Below, piece by piece: positions 16,608 through 25,426 of a DNA stretch of 64,000 bases; the stretch's first letter is position 1; each line of letters begins with the position of its first letter. The stretch lies in the NCBI GenBank assembly GCA_965221185.1, contig OZ244866.1, positions 2,604,001 to 2,668,000 on the forward strand, in the 5' to 3' direction. Under the pieces are notes generated by a model. It ran no database searches and was not told where the DNA came from. It was given only the letters and a program-made list of their open reading frames with translations. The translations under genes and the position numbers were made by a program. Origin of the DNA: Aldehydirespirator sp965221185 (lineage in GTDB: Bacteria; Actinomycetota; Acidimicrobiia; Acidimicrobiales; Aldehydirespiratoraceae).

Positions 16608-17882
16608 CTACTGGCCCACGTAGGAGTACTCGGCGGGGAGAGCCGCTTCGTCGGGTCCAACCACATAGTTGCCGGCCTGCAGCGACACCGGCGGCTCGTC
16701 GGGATCGAAGCTGACGCCCACCGGGTCGCCGCCGGAGGCCACCACACGGACCTGGTCGAGGAACTGGCGCCGCACCATCGACACGCCCCGGTCGCTGGAG
16801 GAGAGATGCTCCCCGGAGTGCAGGGTGATCGGCCCCTGGCCGACCTGGGTCTCGTAGTCGCCCGGATAGCGCTGATGGCCCTCGTCGTCGAGGTCGAACC
16901 AGCTCTTGCCGTCGCCGTAGCTGGGCAGCCCCTGAGCGGGACGGTCCTTGGGCTTGCGCAACATCGACACCACCGTGGTGTGGGTGTCGTCGATGGGCAC
17001 GGCCCAGGACATGTTGTTGGTCTTGCCCAACACGGTGAGCGTCGGCGTGGGGATCACCCTGATGGTCGGCACCCGGATCTCGGTAACCCGGTGCAGCACG
17101 GTGCCGTCGGGCAGATCCCTGTCCTGGCTGGCGGTTACGCCCCAGGAGTGGCGCTGCCAGTCGATGCGGGGCCAGATCTCCAGCTTGGGATCGAACTGGT
17201 GGCCGCTGATGGCGTTGTGGAGGATGAACACGTGATACGGATCCATGGCGTTCTCATGGGTCTGGAACCAGTTGCAGGGAGCCTCGCTGGGGCCCCCGAA
17301 GGCGAAGTGGTCGAGGATCACGATCTCCTCGTCGTCGCGCAGTTCCTCGAAGATGTCGTAGCGGGGGAACACCGGCTGGCGGTCGGCCGGGCCCATGTAG
17401 GTGAAGACCAGCCCGTTGTATTCCTGCACCGGATACCAGGGCTGGCGGTACGACGCCCGGTTGCGTCCCCGGTCGGGCTCGCAGGGCTGGTCCAGGCAGA
17501 CGCCGTCCGCCGCGAACAGCCAGCCGTGGTAGGGGCAGCGGATCCCGTGGTCCTCCACCCGGCCGTAGTAGAGGGTGGTGCCCCGGTGGCAGCAGCGGGG
17601 CTCGACCAGGCCGGGCCGGCCCGCGCCGTCGCGGAACAGGATCAGGTCCTCGCCCAGCAGCCGCACCCTGCGGGGCAGGCCGGTCGCCTCGGAGCTGAGG
17701 GCGACCGGGTGCCAGTAGCGCCTCAGCAGCTCCCCCGCCGGCGTGCCCGCGGAGGTCTCGACCAGGTCGGGATCCCATTGGCCTTGGGGGCGCCCGTAGG
17801 CGCGGCCGTCATCGACAGACGCCGCGGGCTGGGCGCCTGTTGGCCCGATGCCGGCCGCCGCCCTAGTTTGACTCTCAGTCAT
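16608..17882 (-). CDS. Rieske [2Fe-2S] aromatic ring-hydroxylating oxygenase, large subunit
   Basis: A 424-aa oxygenase alpha subunit, of the phthalate 4,5-dioxygenase / vanillate demethylase type. The Rieske cluster ligands are in CCHRGTTLYYGR and CPYHGWLF (C-x-H then C-x2-H, about residues 95-118). The mononuclear iron site fits WFQTHENAMDPYHVFILH (about 190-207), with D and two H residues. These enzymes need an external reductase, not obvious nearby. The ATG at 17882 overlaps in opposite direction the ATG of the 2OG oxygenase gene, leaving no room for a divergent promoter, so the true start may be internal, nearer to the conserved SAGTPAGELLRRYWHPV at about residue 40. Its 3' end is reiterated downstream. 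Confidence 0.9.
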   Translation of the reverse strand: MTESQTRAAAGIGPTGAQPAASVDDGRAYGRPQGQWDPDLVETSAGTPAGELLRRYWHPVALSSEATGLPRRVRLLGEDLILFRDGAGRPGLVEPRCCHRGTTLYYGRVEDHGIRCPYHGWLFAADGVCLDQPCEPDRGRNRASYRQPWYPVQEYNGLVFTYMGPADRQPVFPRYDIFEELRDDEEIVILDHFAFGGPSEAPCNWFQTHENAMDPYHVFILHNAISGHQFDPKLEIWPRIDWQRHSWGVTASQDRDLPDGTVLHRVTEIRVPTIRVIPTPTLTVLGKTNNMSWAVPIDDTHTTVVSMLRKPKDRPAQGLPSYGDGKSWFDLDDEGHQRYPGDYETQVGQGPITLHSGEHLSSSDRGVSMVRRQFLDQVRVVASGGDPVGVSFDPDEPPVSLQAGNYVVGPDEAALPAEYSYVGQ

Positions 17883-18870
17883 GGGCGGATTGTCTCACAC
17901 GCCGCTCGCCGCCGGAAAGGCCGCCGTCACGCCGCCCGCGGCGATCGCGCCCCCCACCGTCGACATCTCGGCGATGCCGGGCGACGGGTCCGGTGCCGGC
18001 AGCGATCCTCGGTTCGTATCCGAAGTGGAGGCGGCCTGCGCCACGGAAGGTCTGTTCGTGCTGGCCGGCCACGGCATCGACGCCGAGCTCCGAGCGGCCT
18101 TCGCCGCGGCCCGGACCTTCTTCGGGCTGCCTGCGGACATCAAGGACCAGGTGCCTCGGATCAACCGGTACGGCTACGTGCCCGACCGGGTCGAGGCCCG
18201 CACCCCTTCCAGCGCCGCTTACATGGGACGGTCGAGCCTGGCCGCCGAGTACCTCGACATGGGCCTGGGCGACGAGGTGGACCTGGATGCCGTCGAGGCG
18301 CTCGGATGCGACGGGTTCGTGGCCGCGGTGCGCGACTACCGGGCCGCCGCCCTCGGCGCGGCCCACGCCGTGTTGGAGGCTCTGGCAACCACGCTGGGCG
18401 TGCCCGGTTTCTTCGCGGCCCGCATGTCCGAACCGCAGTGTCGGCTGCGGTTCCTGCACTACCCGGCCGCGCCTCCGCTGGAAGACGGTTCGGCTCCCAC
18501 CTTCAGCACGCCCCACACCGACTACGGGGCGATCACCCTGCTGGCCACCGACGGCGTGCCTGGTCTGGAGGTGCTCCTTGACGGGAGCTGGGTGCCGGTG
18601 TCGGCTCCGCCGGGGGGCGTGATCGTGCAACTCGGCGACATGCTGGCCCGCTGGACCAACGACCGCTACCGGTCCACGCCGCACCGGGTGGTCGGATCGT
18701 CGGGCGCCGACCGGTTCTCGATCCCGTTCTTCGTGAACCCCGACCCCTCCACGGTGGTATCGACCATCGGTAGCTGCGTCACCGCCGAGCGGCCCGAGCG
18801 CTACGAGCCCGTCACCGCGGGCGAGTTCCTGGTGTCGCGCATCGACAGCCCCACCGAGCCGTACGTCTAG
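17881..18870 (+). CDS. 2-oxoglutarate/Fe(II)-dependent oxygenase, isopenicillin N synthase-like
   Basis: A 329-aa non-haem iron dioxygenase. The DIOX N-terminal segment (ATEGLFVLAGHGID, AARTFFGLPADIKDQ, NRYGYVP) is followed by the double-stranded beta-helix with the H-x-D iron ligands in STPHTDYGAITLLA (about residue 207), the distal His in YRSTPHRVVG (about 262) and the R-x-S 2-oxoglutarate-binding motif DRFSIPFF. All catalytic residues are therefore present. Known relatives hydroxylate or oxidise small molecules. The start codon shares bases 17881-17882 with the start of the oppositely read Rieske gene. Confidence 0.9.
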   Translation: MGGLSHTPLAAGKAAVTPPAAIAPPTVDISAMPGDGSGAGSDPRFVSEVEAACATEGLFVLAGHGIDAELRAAFAAARTFFGLPADIKDQVPRINRYGYVPDRVEARTPSSAAYMGRSSLAAEYLDMGLGDEVDLDAVEALGCDGFVAAVRDYRAAALGAAHAVLEALATTLGVPGFFAARMSEPQCRLRFLHYPAAPPLEDGSAPTFSTPHTDYGAITLLATDGVPGLEVLLDGSWVPVSAPPGGVIVQLGDMLARWTNDRYRSTPHRVVGSSGADRFSIPFFVNPDPSTVVSTIGSCVTAERPERYEPVTAGEFLVSRIDSPTEPYV

Positions 18871-18966
18871 CACCCGCCGGACCACACCCCTCGCGCAGAA
18901 TCTTGGTGCGAGTTTTGTGCGCAGAGGATCCGCAACTCACCCGAGATTCCCGCGGACCGGCCCGCC

Positions 18967-20095
18967 GGGCGCGCCGAGGGGGCCGGCGCACTGGGCGCCG
19001 GCCCCCTTGCGGCGGTGTCTCTAACGAGAGCGCCCGAAGCTAGAAGCCGTAGCTGATGTTCGGGTCGATGAACTCGTTGGTGTACAGCTGGTCGGCGGTC
19101 AGGTCAGGATCGATGCCCGTCATCCCCGCACCCAGCATGTCGTTGAGCGTCTTCTCGAAACGTGAACCCTCCATGTTGCCCGCGGTGTTGTCGGGACCGT
19201 CGCCGACGAGACCGAAGTCGCGCTGGGCCTGCACCGAGAACGCCGCCAACTCAGGCGAGTAAGTCCACCACGTGTCATAGACCGCCACCGCGTCGACGAT
19301 GACCGCATTGGCCCGATCAGGCGACTCGTTGAAGTTCACAGACGCCTGCTGAATGATCGGAACCAGCCTCTCCAGGCACCCGCGCATCTCTTCGATCTGG
19401 CCGTTGCGGACGCCGACGGTCTGAGAGTAGATCTCGAACCCGGCATCGTGCAGCAACTCGAACGCCACCGGCTTGCCGTAGTCGGTGTGGACGAACTCGT
19501 ACTGGTAAGGCTCAGCCGAAGCGAAGCCCTGCTGGGCGATGTCCCCGTCGGCGATGAACCGCGCCGGCGAGCCGGTGTAGGCCTTGTCCACGTTCTCCTC
19601 GTCCCAGATCCCCTGAGCGATGAACACGTCGGGGAACGTGCCGCCCGAGAAGACCTGCACCACGATGCCCCGCTCGCCGATCTCATGGATGCCAGTCAGG
19701 TCCGGATACACGTCGGGATCCCACATCACCATCTGCGGGTTCTTCTCCAGCGGCGCCACCACCGACACCAGCTGCGTCACATCCCAATGATTGACCTGCT
19801 GATCAGTCGACGCATAGCCCAGTTGGATCGAGTCGTCCAAAGCCATGTGCTCCGAAACCGACGACCCGCCAAGGAACGGACCACCCGCACGCACCTCCCA
19901 CTCAATGCCCAAATCAGTGCCGCCAAGCACCATCGGACCACGCACCACACCATTGTTCTGGTCAACCTCGTAACCCTCACCGACCAACTCGTACATCGCG
20001 CCATGCTCAGACTCCGGGAACCAATCCGTCTGAACCACCAACGGCGACGGACACACATCCGCCAAACCAGCAGCCACCGCCTCAGCCAGCGACAG
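18967..20095. repeat. long direct repeat A (binding-protein domain plus terminator)
   Basis: About 1129 bp nearly identical to 21973-23101. It covers the 3' part of the downstream binding-protein gene, its stop codon and the terminator hairpin beyond. A few substitutions (for example GACGCATAGCCC here against GACGCGTAGCCC) show that the copies have diverged slightly. Confidence 0.95.
18978..19006 (-). terminator. strong hairpin after the fused binding-protein gene
   Basis: A perfect 12-bp stem, GGGGGCCGGCGC with GCGCCGGCCCCC, around a 5-nt loop, 34 bp past the stop codon of the fused binding protein. There is no U tract, so it may act as an intrinsic-like terminator or a 3'-end stabiliser. 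It is duplicated at 21984-22012. Confidence 0.7.
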
Positions 20096-21721
20096 GCCTT
20101 CCGTGGCGACACCGCCGGTGCCGGGTGCGTAGGCGAACACCACGTTGTTGAGGCTGGCCTCGGCGTTCTCCTCTCCTCCGATGTTCTGGATCACAGTAAC
20201 CTTGGCCGCGCCGCAGTCGCCGTATTCGTCGCAGTTGATGGTGCCGATCAGGCCCTGATAGCCCTGCACACTGTCCAGGTGGTCGCGGATGCCCTGGCGG
20301 TCGATCATCAGGTTGCCGTCCTCGACCCAGGAGGCCGCGGCGATGGCGTCGAGCAGCAGCGTGGTGGCGTCATAGCCGTGCGCCCAGAACGGTGCCGCGG
20401 GCTTCTCGCCGTATGCCGCCTCATAGGTCGCCAGGAAGTCGACCGCGCTCTTGCCGGTGCTCTGGTTGACGTTCTCGCCGAAGCGCTGGTCCGGCCCGGA
20501 GAAGTACATGCCCCTGGTCTGGGGCAGCGACAAAAAGTTGGTGTTCAACAAGCCGTCGGCGGCCATTAGCACCGTGTCCTCCAGCCCGGCCACGCTCGGT
20601 GCCTGATCCGCTATGAAGTCGCCGGCCGGCTGGAAGATTGGGAAGAACAGCAGCCCGGGGCTGCCCGCGGCGACCTCCGTCAGCACAGGCACCATGTCGG
20701 TGTCGTCCTTGTTCACCGCGGAGTACCGGGTCACCGTGCCGCCCTCAGCCTCGAAGAAGTCCTTGAATGCCTGCGCGAGACCCTCCGTATAAGGGTCGCC
20801 GTCATGAATGGCCGCGGCGGTGCTGATTCCAAGCTCGCTGAACACGAACTTGGCCACGGCCGCGCCCTGGACGCGGTCATTGTGGGCGGTTCGGTAGTAC
20901 CCGACGCTGCGGTCCTTGCCCACCGTGCCCAGCATGTCTGAGGTCAGATGCGGCGACGTGTTGCCCCCGGAGATCAGCACCATGTCGGCGCCGGTGATCA
21001 GCGGTGCTGCAGCCACCGCCGCGCCCGAGCACGACGTGCCGACCACGCCGACGACATCCTCATCCGCAACGATGGCCTGAGCCGCGGCCTGACCGCCGTC
21101 GTTGGAGCACAAGTCATCGAGGCTCGTGCCCAGGTCGACGTCGAAGCCGTGGATCGGGCCGTAGTCGTCCACCGCGATCTGAGTGGCCCGGTCGATGGGC
21201 AGGCCGAAGTAGGCCACGTCGCCGGTGAGGGCCTCCAGCGAGCGGATCTGGATGGCGTCGCCCGCCTCTACGGTGACAACGCCCAGCGAGCCGTCGCCGA
21301 GATGCCCCATGGTCTCTGCGGCGGCCTCGGCAGCAGCAGCCGCAGCAGCGGCAGCAGCCTCCTCAGCCTCAGCGGCGGCCGCATCGGCCTCAGCCTGAGC
21401 CGCTTCCAGGGCCGCCTCGAGCTCAGCGACGACCTCGGGGGCTATGGTTCCCTCGGCTTCGGCTATGGCCGCGTCGAGGGCTGCCTGGGCGGCGGCGGCA
21501 GCAGCAGCAGCCTCCTCGGCCCGAGCGGCGGCCGCATCGGCCTCTGCCTGGGCGGCGGCGGCCTCAGCTTCAGCGGCGGCCTGGGCGGCCTCAGCCTCGG
21601 ATTGAGCCGCGGCGGTGTCGGCGTCCGTAACGCCGTCATCGTCGTCGCCGCATGCCGCGGCCACAACGCCGAAGGCCAGCAGTACCGCCAGCCAGCGAAC
21701 TAGGTGCATCCTGTGTCTCAT
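19040..21721 (-). CDS. chimeric ABC-transporter binding lipoprotein: LivK-like domain fused to NMT1/SsuA-like domain
   Basis: An 893-aa lipoprotein with an unusual domain order. A lipoprotein signal (LAVLLAFGVVAAACGDDDDG) ends at a Cys near residue 25. Next comes an Ala/Glu-rich, probably coiled-coil spacer (about residues 36-140), then a complete type I periplasmic binding domain like LivK (from IQIRSLEALTGDVAYFGL to about residue 545). Last is a type II NMT1/THI5-like binding domain (VVQTDWFPESEHGAMYELVG to the C terminus). The last domain is a near-identical copy of the domain found twice in the upstream gene. ATG 21721 has GGAGAG just before it. LivK-like and SsuA-like proteins normally serve different transporter classes, so the fusion is odd; it may be a recombination product whose function is uncertain. 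Confidence 0.85.
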   Translation of the reverse strand: MRHRMHLVRWLAVLLAFGVVAAACGDDDDGVTDADTAAAQSEAEAAQAAAEAEAAAAQAEADAAAARAEEAAAAAAAAQAALDAAIAEAEGTIAPEVVAELEAALEAAQAEADAAAAEAEEAAAAAAAAAAEAAAETMGHLGDGSLGVVTVEAGDAIQIRSLEALTGDVAYFGLPIDRATQIAVDDYGPIHGFDVDLGTSLDDLCSNDGGQAAAQAIVADEDVVGVVGTSCSGAAVAAAPLITGADMVLISGGNTSPHLTSDMLGTVGKDRSVGYYRTAHNDRVQGAAVAKFVFSELGISTAAAIHDGDPYTEGLAQAFKDFFEAEGGTVTRYSAVNKDDTDMVPVLTEVAAGSPGLLFFPIFQPAGDFIADQAPSVAGLEDTVLMAADGLLNTNFLSLPQTRGMYFSGPDQRFGENVNQSTGKSAVDFLATYEAAYGEKPAAPFWAHGYDATTLLLDAIAAASWVEDGNLMIDRQGIRDHLDSVQGYQGLIGTINCDEYGDCGAAKVTVIQNIGGEENAEASLNNVVFAYAPGTGGVATEGLSLAEAVAAGLADVCPSPLVVQTDWFPESEHGAMYELVGEGYEVDQNNGVVRGPMVLGGTDLGIEWEVRAGGPFLGGSSVSEHMALDDSIQLGYASTDQQVNHWDVTQLVSVVAPLEKNPQMVMWDPDVYPDLTGIHEIGERGIVVQVFSGGTFPDVFIAQGIWDEENVDKAYTGSPARFIADGDIAQQGFASAEPYQYEFVHTDYGKPVAFELLHDAGFEIYSQTVGVRNGQIEEMRGCLERLVPIIQQASVNFNESPDRANAVIVDAVAVYDTWWTYSPELAAFSVQAQRDFGLVGDGPDNTAGNMEGSRFEKTLNDMLGAGMTGIDPDLTADQLYTNEFIDPNISYGF

Positions 21722-22045
21722 TGTTCTCTCCAAGGGACTACCCGGCCGAAGCCGGACGCTTTCTTCATTGTCATTGTCGCGAGCTGGTCGCCGTTGGCGA
21801 CCGTTCCAAGCGCCGGGCCGCCCCGTGCGACGTGCAGCAACACGGTCCTGCAGCCTCCCGACTCCCGTCAGTCACCTTAGCTGTTCGACATCCACCAGTA
21901 CATCCCTGCGCGGCGAGGCCGCGCCGCGCCGGCCGAGACCGGTCCGCCATCTCGGCCGCTCGACCGCCTCCTGGGCGCGCCGAGGGGGCCGGCGCACTGG
22001 GCGCCGGCCCCCTTGCGGCGGTGTCTCTAACGAGAGCGCCCGAAG
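21722..22045. other. intergenic region between the two binding-protein genes
   Basis: About 324 bp. The half next to the upstream gene (21973-22045) is part of the long repeat and holds the terminator. The half next to the fused gene (21722-21972) should carry its ribosome binding site and perhaps a promoter; I see no clear promoter boxes or other genes. Confidence 0.5.
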
Positions 22046-23101
22046 CTAGAAGCCGTAGCTGATGTTCGGGTCGATGAACTCGTTGGTGTACAGCTGGTCG
22101 GCGGTCAGGTCAGGATCGATGCCCGTCATCCCCGCACCCAGCATGTCGTTGAGCGTCTTCTCGAAACGTGAACCCTCCATGTTGCCCGCGGTGTTGTCGG
22201 GACCGTCGCCGACGAGACCGAAGTCGCGCTGGGCCTGCACCGAGAACGCCGCCAACTCAGGCGAGTAAGTCCACCACGTGTCATAGACCGCCACCGCGTC
22301 GACGATGACCGCATTGGCCCGATCAGGCGACTCGTTGAAGTTCACAGACGCCTGCTGAATGATCGGAACCAGCCTCTCCAGGCACCCGCGCATCTCTTCG
22401 ATCTGGCCGTTGCGGACGCCGACGGTCTGAGAGTAGATCTCGAACCCGGCATCGTGCAGCAACTCGAACGCCACCGGCTTGCCGTAGTCGGTGTGGACGA
22501 ACTCGTACTGGTAAGGCTCAGCCGAAGCGAAGCCCTGCTGGGCGATGTCCCCGTCGGCGATGAACCGCGCCGGCGAGCCGGTGTAGGCCTTGTCCACGTT
22601 CTCCTCGTCCCAGATCCCCTGAGCGATGAACACGTCGGGGAACGTGCCGCCCGAGAAGACCTGCACCACGATGCCCCGCTCGCCGATCTCATGGATGCCA
22701 GTCAGGTCCGGATACACGTCGGGATCCCACATCACCATCTGCGGGTTCTTCTCCAGCGGCGCCACCACCGACACCAGCTGCGTCACATCCCAATGATTGA
22801 CCTGCTGATCAGTCGACGCGTAGCCCAGTTGGATCGAGTCGTCCAGAGCCATGTGCTCCGAAACCGACGACCCGCCAAGGAACGGACCACCCGCACGCAC
22901 CTCCCACTCAATGCCCAAATCAGTGCCGCCAAGCACCATCGGACCACGCACCACACCATTGTTCTGGTCAACCTCGTAACCCTCACCGACCAACTCGTAC
23001 ATGGCGCCATGCTCAGACTCCGGGAACCAATCCGTCTGAACCACCAACGGCGACGGACACACATCCGCCAAACCAGCAGCCATTGCCTCGGCCAGCGGCG
23101 C
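21973..23101. repeat. long direct repeat B (binding-protein domain plus terminator)
   Basis: Second copy of the roughly 1129-bp segment, covering the C-terminal domain of the 777-aa protein, its stop and the terminator. Homology with copy A stops at about 23101, in the linker coding LAEAMAAG. Confidence 0.95.
21984..22012 (-). terminator. hairpin after the two-domain binding-protein gene
   Basis: Identical to the hairpin at 18978-19006: 12-bp G/C stem, 5-nt loop, 34 bp past the stop codon. It was copied together with the binding domain. Confidence 0.7.
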
Positions 23102-24379
23102 CTCTTGCGAGGCCTCGCCGAAGCCGTAGCTGATGTTCGGGTCGATGAACTCGTTGGTGTACAGCTGGTCGGCGGTCAGGTCAGGATCGATGCCCGTCAT
23201 CCCCGCACCCAGCATGTCGTTGAGCGTCTTCTCGAAACGTGAACCCTCCATGTTGCCCGCGGTGTTGTCGGGACCGTCGCCGACGAGACCGAAGTCGCGC
23301 TGGGCCTGCACCGAGAACGCCGCCAACTCAGGCGAGTAAGTCCACCACGTGTCATAGACCGCCACCGCGTCGACGATGACCGCATTGGCCCGATCAGGCG
23401 ACTCGTTGAAGTTCACAGACGCCTGCTGAATGATCGGAACCAGCCTCTCCAGGCACCCGCGCATCTCTTCGATCTGGCCGTTGCGGACGCCGACGGTCTG
23501 AGAGTAGATCTCGAACCCGGCATCGTGCAGCAACTCGAACGCCACCGGCTTGCCGTAGTCGGTGTGGACGAACTCGTACTGGTAAGGCTCAGCCGAAGCG
23601 AACCCCTGCTGGGCGATGTCCCCGTCGGCGATGAACCGCGCCGGCGAGCCGGTGTAGGCCTTGTCCACGTTCTCCTCGTCCCAGATCCCCTGAGCGATGA
23701 ACACGTCGGGGAACGTGCCGCCCGAGAAGACCTGCACCACGATGCCCCGCTCGCCGATCTCATGGATGCCAGTCAGGTCCGGATACACGTCGGGATCCCA
23801 CATCACCATCTGCGGGTTCTTCTCCAGCGGCGCCACCACCGACACCAGCTGCGTCACATCCCAATGATTGACCTGCTGATCAGTCGACGCGTAGCCCAGT
23901 TGGATCGAGTCGTCCAGAGCCATGTGCTCCGAAACCGACGACCCGCCAAGGAACGGACCACCCGCACGCACCTCCCACTCAATGCCCAAATCAGTGCCGC
24001 CAAGCACCATCGGACCACGCACCACACCATTGTTCTGGTCAACCTCGTAACCCTCACCGACCAACTCGTACATCGCGCCATGCTCAGACTCCGGGAACCA
24101 ATCCGTCTGAACCACCAACGGCGACGGACACACATCCGCCAACTCGCCCTCGACAACGGGCACAGCCGTGGTAGTAGGCGCCGGTGCCTCGTCTGTGTCG
24201 GGTGTCGCGTCTGTGTCGCCTGAGGCGGTATCTTCATCGCCCGCGACCGGAGCCTCGTCGGACGGTGCCGGGGCGGTGGTAGGCGTTGCGACGTCTTCGT
24301 CATCGTCGCCACAGGCCGCCGCCAGCAGGCTGAACGACAAGAGCGACGCAGCAAGACGAATCCAAGTTCTTGTTCGCAC
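22046..24379 (-). CDS. ABC-transporter binding lipoprotein with two tandem NMT1/SsuA-like domains
   Basis: A 777-aa lipoprotein. The signal segment LAASLLSFSLLAAACGDDD gives a lipobox Cys near residue 23, then an acidic Thr/Ala/Pro linker and two full NMT1/THI5-like type II binding domains, each starting LADVCPSPLVVQTDWFPESE and ending DPNISYGF. They are nearly identical, joined by GEASQEAPLAEAMAAG. Normal relatives have one domain of about 350 residues. GTG 24379 is preceded by GGAGGAG. It is the binding component for the permease and ATPase genes just upstream in the same operon; relatives import sulfonates, pyrimidine vitamin precursors or other small organics. Two domains might double ligand capture; alternatively the repeat is a recent duplication. 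Confidence 0.88.
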   Translation of the reverse strand: MRTRTWIRLAASLLSFSLLAAACGDDDEDVATPTTAPAPSDEAPVAGDEDTASGDTDATPDTDEAPAPTTTAVPVVEGELADVCPSPLVVQTDWFPESEHGAMYELVGEGYEVDQNNGVVRGPMVLGGTDLGIEWEVRAGGPFLGGSSVSEHMALDDSIQLGYASTDQQVNHWDVTQLVSVVAPLEKNPQMVMWDPDVYPDLTGIHEIGERGIVVQVFSGGTFPDVFIAQGIWDEENVDKAYTGSPARFIADGDIAQQGFASAEPYQYEFVHTDYGKPVAFELLHDAGFEIYSQTVGVRNGQIEEMRGCLERLVPIIQQASVNFNESPDRANAVIVDAVAVYDTWWTYSPELAAFSVQAQRDFGLVGDGPDNTAGNMEGSRFEKTLNDMLGAGMTGIDPDLTADQLYTNEFIDPNISYGFGEASQEAPLAEAMAAGLADVCPSPLVVQTDWFPESEHGAMYELVGEGYEVDQNNGVVRGPMVLGGTDLGIEWEVRAGGPFLGGSSVSEHMALDDSIQLGYASTDQQVNHWDVTQLVSVVAPLEKNPQMVMWDPDVYPDLTGIHEIGERGIVVQVFSGGTFPDVFIAQGIWDEENVDKAYTGSPARFIADGDIAQQGFASAEPYQYEFVHTDYGKPVAFELLHDAGFEIYSQTVGVRNGQIEEMRGCLERLVPIIQQASVNFNESPDRANAVIVDAVAVYDTWWTYSPELAAFSVQAQRDFGLVGDGPDNTAGNMEGSRFEKTLNDMLGAGMTGIDPDLTADQLYTNEFIDPNISYGF
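23117..24146. repeat. long direct repeat C (binding-protein domain only)
   Basis: Third copy of the binding-domain coding segment, about 1030 bp, in tandem with copy B at a 1071-bp period. It differs from B at a few positions (for example CGAACCCCTG near 23600 against CGAAGCCCTG), so it is unlikely to be a collapsed or miscounted identical copy. Confidence 0.93.
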
Positions 24380-24502
24380 GTGTATCTCCTCCAGGGAGCA
24401 GTCAGCTCGGTCGGGCCGGGATCAACCCAACGCCGGAGCATACATTGGCGCCGCGGCCTCACCAAGCCGGAACTCCGCAGGCAGACCCAGTGCTGGGACG
24501 GA

Positions 24503-25426
24503 TCAGCCGCCTATCTCAGTGGACTCGTACCACTTGCCGATGGCCAGCCTTTGGATGTAGCCGAATAACCAGAAAACGGCTACGCCCAGCATTGAGGACA
24601 TGATCACCGCGGCAAGCAACTCCTCGCTGCGGAGATTGTAGGCGTAGGTCTGGAGCCGCTGCCCGATGCCGGCCTCCCCCCGGACGAAGAAGAAGTCTCC
24701 GACGATGGCACCGATAATGGACAGTCCGGCAGAGATGCGAAGGCCGGCAAAGATGGCGGGAAGCGCAGCCGGGAACATCAGCTTTCGCAGCCGGGTCAGG
24801 CGGCTGGAGCGGTGGAGCGTGAACAGGTCGTGCATCTCGCGTTCGGCCGACTGCAGGCCGAAGAGCGTGTTCAGGACGATCGGGAACAGCGAGATGATGA
24901 CGCACACGATCACCCGCGAGCGCCATCCGTAACCCCACCAGAACCCGATCAACGGGACGATGGCCAGGATGGGTACGGCCTGCACGGTGACCATGAAGGG
25001 GAAGACGGCCCGCTCCACCAGCTTGGTCTGACTCATCATGATCGCGTAGAACATCCCGAGCATGATGGCCACGGCCAAGCCGATCATGGCCACCTGTATG
25101 GTCGACCACAGTGACAGCAGGATGACCTCGAACCTGGCCCACTCCAGGAATCCGACCTCGACAACCTCGTGAGGTCGAGGCAGCAGGAATCGACGTCCCG
25201 GATCGAGCAGGACCTGCGCGATGTAATACCACACAGCGACAAGCAGCCCGCCCAGAAGTACTGGCGGCAGCACGAGCCGGGCCAACACGACGGCAGGCGA
25301 CCTGGTCTGGACCACCGCCGGCGGCCGGTCGTCGGCCAGCGGTCCGAACTCAATGCGCCCATCGGTCTCGTCGCCCACAGCCAGCGGGTCTTCGGTGGCC
25401 ACGGCGGTGTCGGGAACAGTGGTCAT
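24503..25426 (-). CDS. ABC transporter permease, SsuC/TauC type
   Basis: A 307-aa inner-membrane permease. After a hydrophilic N-terminal 45 residues there are about six hydrophobic spans (for example LARLVLPPVLLGGLLVAVWY, VAMIGLAVAIMLGMFYAIMM, AVPILAIVPLIGFWWGYG) and the cytoplasmic EAA-like loop FTLHRSSRLTRLRKLMFPAALPAIFAGL that contacts the ATPase. Its start overlaps the ATPase stop by 4 bp (ATGA), and the binding-protein gene follows after about 120 bp. The family imports sulfonates, taurine, nitrate or pyrimidine precursors; which one applies here is not decided. Confidence 0.93.
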   Translation of the reverse strand: MTTVPDTAVATEDPLAVGDETDGRIEFGPLADDRPPAVVQTRSPAVVLARLVLPPVLLGGLLVAVWYYIAQVLLDPGRRFLLPRPHEVVEVGFLEWARFEVILLSLWSTIQVAMIGLAVAIMLGMFYAIMMSQTKLVERAVFPFMVTVQAVPILAIVPLIGFWWGYGWRSRVIVCVIISLFPIVLNTLFGLQSAEREMHDLFTLHRSSRLTRLRKLMFPAALPAIFAGLRISAGLSIIGAIVGDFFFVRGEAGIGQRLQTYAYNLRSEELLAAVIMSSMLGVAVFWLFGYIQRLAIGKWYESTEIGG

